A stretch of DNA of 5,107 nucleotides from contig JAURHL010000145.1 in assembly GCA_030833305.1 (NCBI GenBank), forward strand, positions 1-5,107, in the 5' to 3' direction. A program made the translations under genes and the position numbers. Origin of the DNA: Acidimicrobiales bacterium (GTDB lineage: Bacteria > Actinomycetota > Acidimicrobiia > Acidimicrobiales > Ilumatobacteraceae). Positions 5,068 through 5,107 of the stretch are shown one piece after another (the stretch's first letter is position 1; the number at the start of each line of letters is the position of its first letter). Below the pieces are notes generated by a model, which had not been told where the DNA came from, made no database searches, and saw nothing but the letters and a program-made list of their open reading frames with translations.

Positions 5068-5107
5068 GACGCTTGCTCCCACGCTCGTTTCGGCGGCACG
5101 CGCACCA
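5064..5107 (-). CDS. Possible 3' end of an upstream gene (partial)
   Basis: One minus-strand frame is open from the window edge and reads VRVPPKRAWEQAS before a TGA at 5064-5066. That stop overlaps the hydrolase ATG in an ATGA arrangement, the same junction as between hydrolase and oxidoreductase. Only about 14 codons are visible, so chance openness is quite possible and no product can be named. Confidence 0.3.
   Translation of the reverse strand, partial: VRVPPKRAWEQAS
5076..5080 (-). promoter_or_regulatory. Ribosome binding site for the alpha/beta hydrolase
   Basis: GGGAG on the minus strand lies eight bases before ATG 5067. It decides the start in favour of that ATG over the in-frame GTG at 5082, which would place the start codon upstream of the ribosome site. 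Confidence 0.65.

Noticed and set aside
1..5107. CRISPR array, insertion sequence or toxin-antitoxin pair.
   Set aside because: No regularly spaced repeats, transposase motifs, terminal inverted repeats or small paired ORFs with known motifs were seen on either strand.

Overview
The window is GC-rich bacterial DNA with tightly packed genes, several GTG starts, tRNA genes that encode their CCA ends, and a small single-hairpin SRP RNA. The combination suggests a high-GC actinobacterium, possibly of the Acidimicrobiia/Ilumatobacter type. That placement rests on gene style and a stand-alone 5'-3' exonuclease, not on a phylogenetic marker, so treat it as tentative.

Layout, left to right. Positions 1-662 (minus) hold the N-terminal part of a GspE/PilB-family secretion or pilus ATPase that runs off the left edge. 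It appears to start without the usual N-terminal domain. Positions 737-1399 (minus) encode a seven-helix hemolysin III/PAQR-type membrane protein. A divergent control region of about 85 bp follows, then a stand-alone FEN/Pol I-type 5'-3' exonuclease at 1485-2378 (plus), preceded by a nine-codon upstream ORF that overlaps its start codon. Next comes a plus-strand RNA and RNA-modification cluster: SRP RNA (2411-2524), tRNA-Ser(GGA) (2578-2665), tadA (2665-3126) and tRNA-Ser(CGA) (3138-3225). Converging on it from the right is a minus-strand operon of an alpha/beta hydrolase (4201-5067) and a renalase-like FAD oxidoreductase (3239-4204). The two are joined by an ATGA overlap. A further minus-strand gene may end at the right edge through another ATGA overlap.

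The central cluster is functionally coherent. Serine tRNAs, the adenosine deaminase that makes the wobble inosine of tRNA-Arg, and the SRP RNA that guides nascent membrane proteins all serve translation. The hydrolase-oxidoreductase pair is probably co-translated, but its substrate cannot be read from sequence.

I see no mobile element, CRISPR array, phage gene or clearly novel multi-gene system. The most unusual details are the shared base between the tRNA-Ser CCA end and the tadA start codon, the leader ORF before the exonuclease, and the short N-terminus of the ATPase. No gene-free stretch exceeds 300 bases.
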